From Haemophilus parainfluenzae (lineage in GTDB: Bacteria > Pseudomonadota > Gammaproteobacteria > Enterobacterales > Pasteurellaceae), in contig JAGZRY010000053.1 in NCBI GenBank assembly GCA_018381425.1, positions 1 to 8,675 of the forward strand: a DNA stretch of 8,675 bases, written 5' to 3'. Each line of letters opens with the position of its first letter. Position 1 is the first letter of the stretch. Below, one piece after another: positions 6,756 to 8,675 of this stretch. A model generated the notes under the pieces. That model searched no databases. It was given only the letters and a program-made list of their open reading frames with translations, and was not told the DNA's origin. A program made the position numbers and the translations under genes.

Positions 6756-8522
6756 TTACTTTTCTAAATATGCTTCTAATTCAGCTAAATTTTGAAGCCA
6801 TTCATTACTGAGTTGCTTTATCCATGAAGCAATATCGGATGTCCAATTTGGTAATGATGTATCTTGCGCCTGTTTTACGATATTTTGAACATTAACAAGT
6901 CCTACTGATGCAGCTGCACCTTTAATTTTATGTGCGATATCTGACACCGTTTGTTGCATATCTGAGTTTGCAAGATAATCGTCATACGCTGTTTCTAATT
7001 CATCTAAATAAATCGGCATCCATTGTTTGAATAACTCTACATTAGCTTTAGCTTGTGATTTTCCAATTAACTCAATAAGTGAAATATTGATGCCTTCTTG
7101 AACTTGAGGAGTTTCTTCTTCATCAGAGATACATTCAATATCATCGCCTAAAAAAGTTTTAAAGCACTGACGTAATTCAACCAAAGAAAGTGGCTTGCGT
7201 AATACACCATCCATTCCCTGCTCTTGATATTCTTCTTCGCTGTGCATCACGTTTGCTGTAAAAGCAATTAAAGGTGGAAGAAAATCGTAAATCCCTTCTT
7301 CATAGTTTTTACGCAAATATTGTGCAATATCAAAACCTGACATATCAGGCAATTTAATATCAAGAAAAACAATGTCATAAGTATTTTTCTCAAATAATCG
7401 GATCGCCTGTTCACCATTCATGGCAACATCAACATAATGCCCCTGCTTTTCAAGAATGCTTTTGGCCACAACTACATTCAATTCAACGTCTTCAACTAAT
7501 AAAATAGAAAGATGCTGCATAGCTTTTTCAGCATTCATCTCATTAGCTTGGGCTTTATTCGCAATAATCGTTAAATAAAAAGTAGAACCTTTATCCAACT
7601 CACTTTCAACAGTTAAATCCCCTTGCATTAACTGTGCAAGATTCTTAGAAATCGCGAGACCGATGCCACTTCCTGCTGAACGATGAATATTGTCTTTAAC
7701 CTGGTAATACATGGTAAAAATCTTATCCAATTCACAAGATGCAATACCTGCCCCCGTATCTGCAACACTAAATTGATACTGATTATCTTGTATTTTCTGT
7801 ACTGTAAGAATAACTTCACCTTTGTCAGTAAACTTCACCGCATTACCAATTAAATTCCAAAGAATTTGGCTGATACGTGCACGATCTAAATAAAGCCAAT
7901 TAGGTAAATTTTCATCACGATTTAAAGAAAACTTTAAACCTTTTTGCTCTGCCATTAAGGTGCCAAAATTATAGAAATCATTAAGTAGAGAATGAAAATC
8001 ACAAGGCTGAATATTTAATTCAATGCGTTTAGAGTCGATCTTATCTAAATCAATAATGTCGCTAAAAATATGGCCTAAACTGACCGCACTTAGATTAATC
8101 GTATTCAGATAATTCTGTTGTTGTTCCGTTAACTTATCATCTAATAAAATTCGACTTAAGCCAATGATTCCATTTAATGGGGTGCGTAATTCATGACTAA
8201 TGGTAGCCAGTAAGGTACTTTTATCACGATTATTTTTTTCTAATCGAGCAAGCGTTTTAGATAACTCTAAACGGGAACGCTCTAATCGCTCAACAAGTAG
8301 CGTAAAGAAATAAATAACAAAAGGAGCAGTAAACAAACCAAAAGTGATCGAGCGAACAATATCACTCCAGTGAATACCATCACTAAAAAGGGTACTTAAT
8401 AAGATTTGTATACAAAGAGCCAAAATCGCAAGAATAGCAATGCCAAGTAAAGAGAAGCGAACTCGACCTAATCGAATAACCCAGTCAACATAGCGTTGTG
8501 CAAAATATCGAAAGTTTTTCAT
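6756..8522 (-). CDS. arcB: Hybrid sensor histidine kinase ArcB, short PAS-less form
   Basis: ArcB senses the redox state of the respiratory quinones and drives phosphorylation of the regulator ArcA, which represses aerobic genes when oxygen is low. The protein has 588 residues against 778 in E. coli. Domains in order: two membrane segments (about 24-44 and 57-77) around a short periplasmic loop; a short coiled linker (78-105); dimerisation/phosphoacceptor domain with ISHELRTPLNG (His110); ATPase domain with WNLIGNAVKFTDKG (222-235), DTGAGI (255-260) and GSGIGLA (284-290); receiver with VED (343-345), FLDIKLPDM (Asp388) and Lys443; HPt domain with AHKIKGAAASVG (His531). The phosphorelay His110-Asp388-His531 is complete. 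The ~180-residue coiled-coil and PAS linker of E. coli ArcB is absent, and there is no cysteine between the second membrane segment and His110. The N-terminus matches E. coli, supporting the ATG at 8522, though no Shine-Dalgarno precedes it. The gene heads a unit with tmcA three bases downstream. Confidence 0.94.
   Translation of the reverse strand: MKNFRYFAQRYVDWVIRLGRVRFSLLGIAILAILALCIQILLSTLFSDGIHWSDIVRSITFGLFTAPFVIYFFTLLVERLERSRLELSKTLARLEKNNRDKSTLLATISHELRTPLNGIIGLSRILLDDKLTEQQQNYLNTINLSAVSLGHIFSDIIDLDKIDSKRIELNIQPCDFHSLLNDFYNFGTLMAEQKGLKFSLNRDENLPNWLYLDRARISQILWNLIGNAVKFTDKGEVILTVQKIQDNQYQFSVADTGAGIASCELDKIFTMYYQVKDNIHRSAGSGIGLAISKNLAQLMQGDLTVESELDKGSTFYLTIIANKAQANEMNAEKAMQHLSILLVEDVELNVVVAKSILEKQGHYVDVAMNGEQAIRLFEKNTYDIVFLDIKLPDMSGFDIAQYLRKNYEEGIYDFLPPLIAFTANVMHSEEEYQEQGMDGVLRKPLSLVELRQCFKTFLGDDIECISDEEETPQVQEGINISLIELIGKSQAKANVELFKQWMPIYLDELETAYDDYLANSDMQQTVSDIAHKIKGAAASVGLVNVQNIVKQAQDTSLPNWTSDIASWIKQLSNEWLQNLAELEAYLEK
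8083..8091 (-). repeat. DNA uptake signal sequence (Hin type), inside arcB
   Basis: Exact core on the minus strand followed by CAGTTTAGG, a partial match to the AT-rich flank. It lies in the dimerisation-domain codons of arcB. Confidence 0.88.
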
Positions 8523-8552
8523 TGTTTATATTGAGAAATAAAAATTGAGATC

Positions 8553-8583
8553 ATTCTATAGAGTTTTTAATAAAAATCCATAA
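8553..8583 (-). promoter_or_regulatory. Possible arcB promoter (weak call)
   Basis: On the minus strand TAGAAT (8558-8553, five of six matches to TATAAT) sits about 30 bases ahead of the arcB ATG. No good -35 lies at the right distance; TGGATT (8580-8575, 16-base spacer) is the best available. The site follows directly on the rRNA-operon terminator, where arcB would need its own promoter, but the alternative is readthrough from that operon. Confidence 0.35.
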
Positions 8584-8614
8584 ACAAAAACCCCAAGCCA
8601 TTCAGCTCGGGGTT
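8582..8614 (-). terminator. Rho-independent terminator of the rRNA operon
   Basis: On the minus strand AACCCCGAGC (8614-8605) and GCTTGGGGTT (8598-8589) pair over ten positions with one G-U, closing a six-base loop, and are followed by TTTGTTT. The hairpin starts about ten bases after the 5S rRNA 3' end, the expected place for an rrn terminator, and ends about 60 bases before the arcB start codon. Confidence 0.9.
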
Positions 8615-8623
8615 CTACATTCA

Positions 8624-8675
8624 GTACCTGGCGGTGTCCTACTCTCACATGGGGAAGCCCCACACTACCATCGGC
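8624..8675 (-). rRNA. rrf: 5S ribosomal RNA, 3' part, cut by the window edge
   Basis: Read on the minus strand the sequence begins GCCGATGGTAGTGTGGGG and continues through CCCCATGTGAGAGTAGG to CACCGCCAGGTAC, which follows the 3' half of E. coli 5S rRNA closely, including the GATGGTAGTGTGGGG segment and the terminal CCAGG that pairs with the 5' end. About 52 of roughly 116-120 bases are inside the window; the rest, and presumably the 23S and 16S genes, lie to the right. The exact 3' end (8624-8626) is set by alignment with E. coli. A terminator follows, so 5S is the last gene of its rrn operon. Confidence 0.95.

Noticed and set aside
7628..7819. Second minus-strand frame of 63 codons inside arcB
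   Set aside because: Overlaps the ATPase motifs of ArcB in a different frame; no independent support.
8541..8556. FNR- or ArcA-like operator upstream of arcB
   Set aside because: TTGAGATCATT resembles half of an FNR site, but the second half and correct spacing are absent.

Overview
The window is AT-rich chromosomal DNA from a Haemophilus-type member of the Pasteurellaceae. The strongest evidence is nine exact copies of the Hin-type DNA uptake signal AAGTGCGGT (or its complement) in 8.7 kb; several carry the AT-rich flank of the extended signal. Every gene recognised is a housekeeping or core regulatory gene with gammaproteobacterial relatives. I cannot fix the species.

Layout, left to right. 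The window opens inside gltS (plus strand, sodium/glutamate symporter, first ~28 codons missing). gltS ends at a strong hairpin shared with the convergent mfd gene (minus strand, transcription-repair coupling factor, complete). A ~120-base gap follows, holding the mfd promoter region and a separate terminator. Next is a minus-strand cluster transcribed right to left: arcB (short ArcB sensor kinase), then tmcA (tRNA-Met cytidine acetyltransferase) after a 3-base gap, then a 57-residue cysteine-containing protein whose ATG overlaps the tmcA stop. Upstream of arcB are a rho-independent terminator and the 3' part of a 5S rRNA gene on the same strand, so the window ends inside the tail of a ribosomal RNA operon.

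How the genes fit together. arcB, tmcA and the small gene look like one transcription unit: their spacing is 3 bases and then a 4-base overlap, and a good terminator follows the last gene. ArcB is a membrane redox sensor with two membrane segments, a histidine kinase core, a receiver and an HPt domain, but no PAS linker. TmcA makes N4-acetylcytidine at the elongator tRNA-Met wobble base. The small protein has no function I can name, and translational coupling to tmcA is the main clue to it. Mfd and GltS are separate units.

I found no mobile element, CRISPR array, phage gene or obviously new multi-gene system. The points most worth a second look are the coupled small protein after tmcA, an uptake signal lying exactly between the Shine-Dalgarno-like element and the ATG of mfd, the PAS-less ArcB, and the position of arcB directly behind an rRNA operon terminator. 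No stretch longer than about 300 bases lacks a gene.
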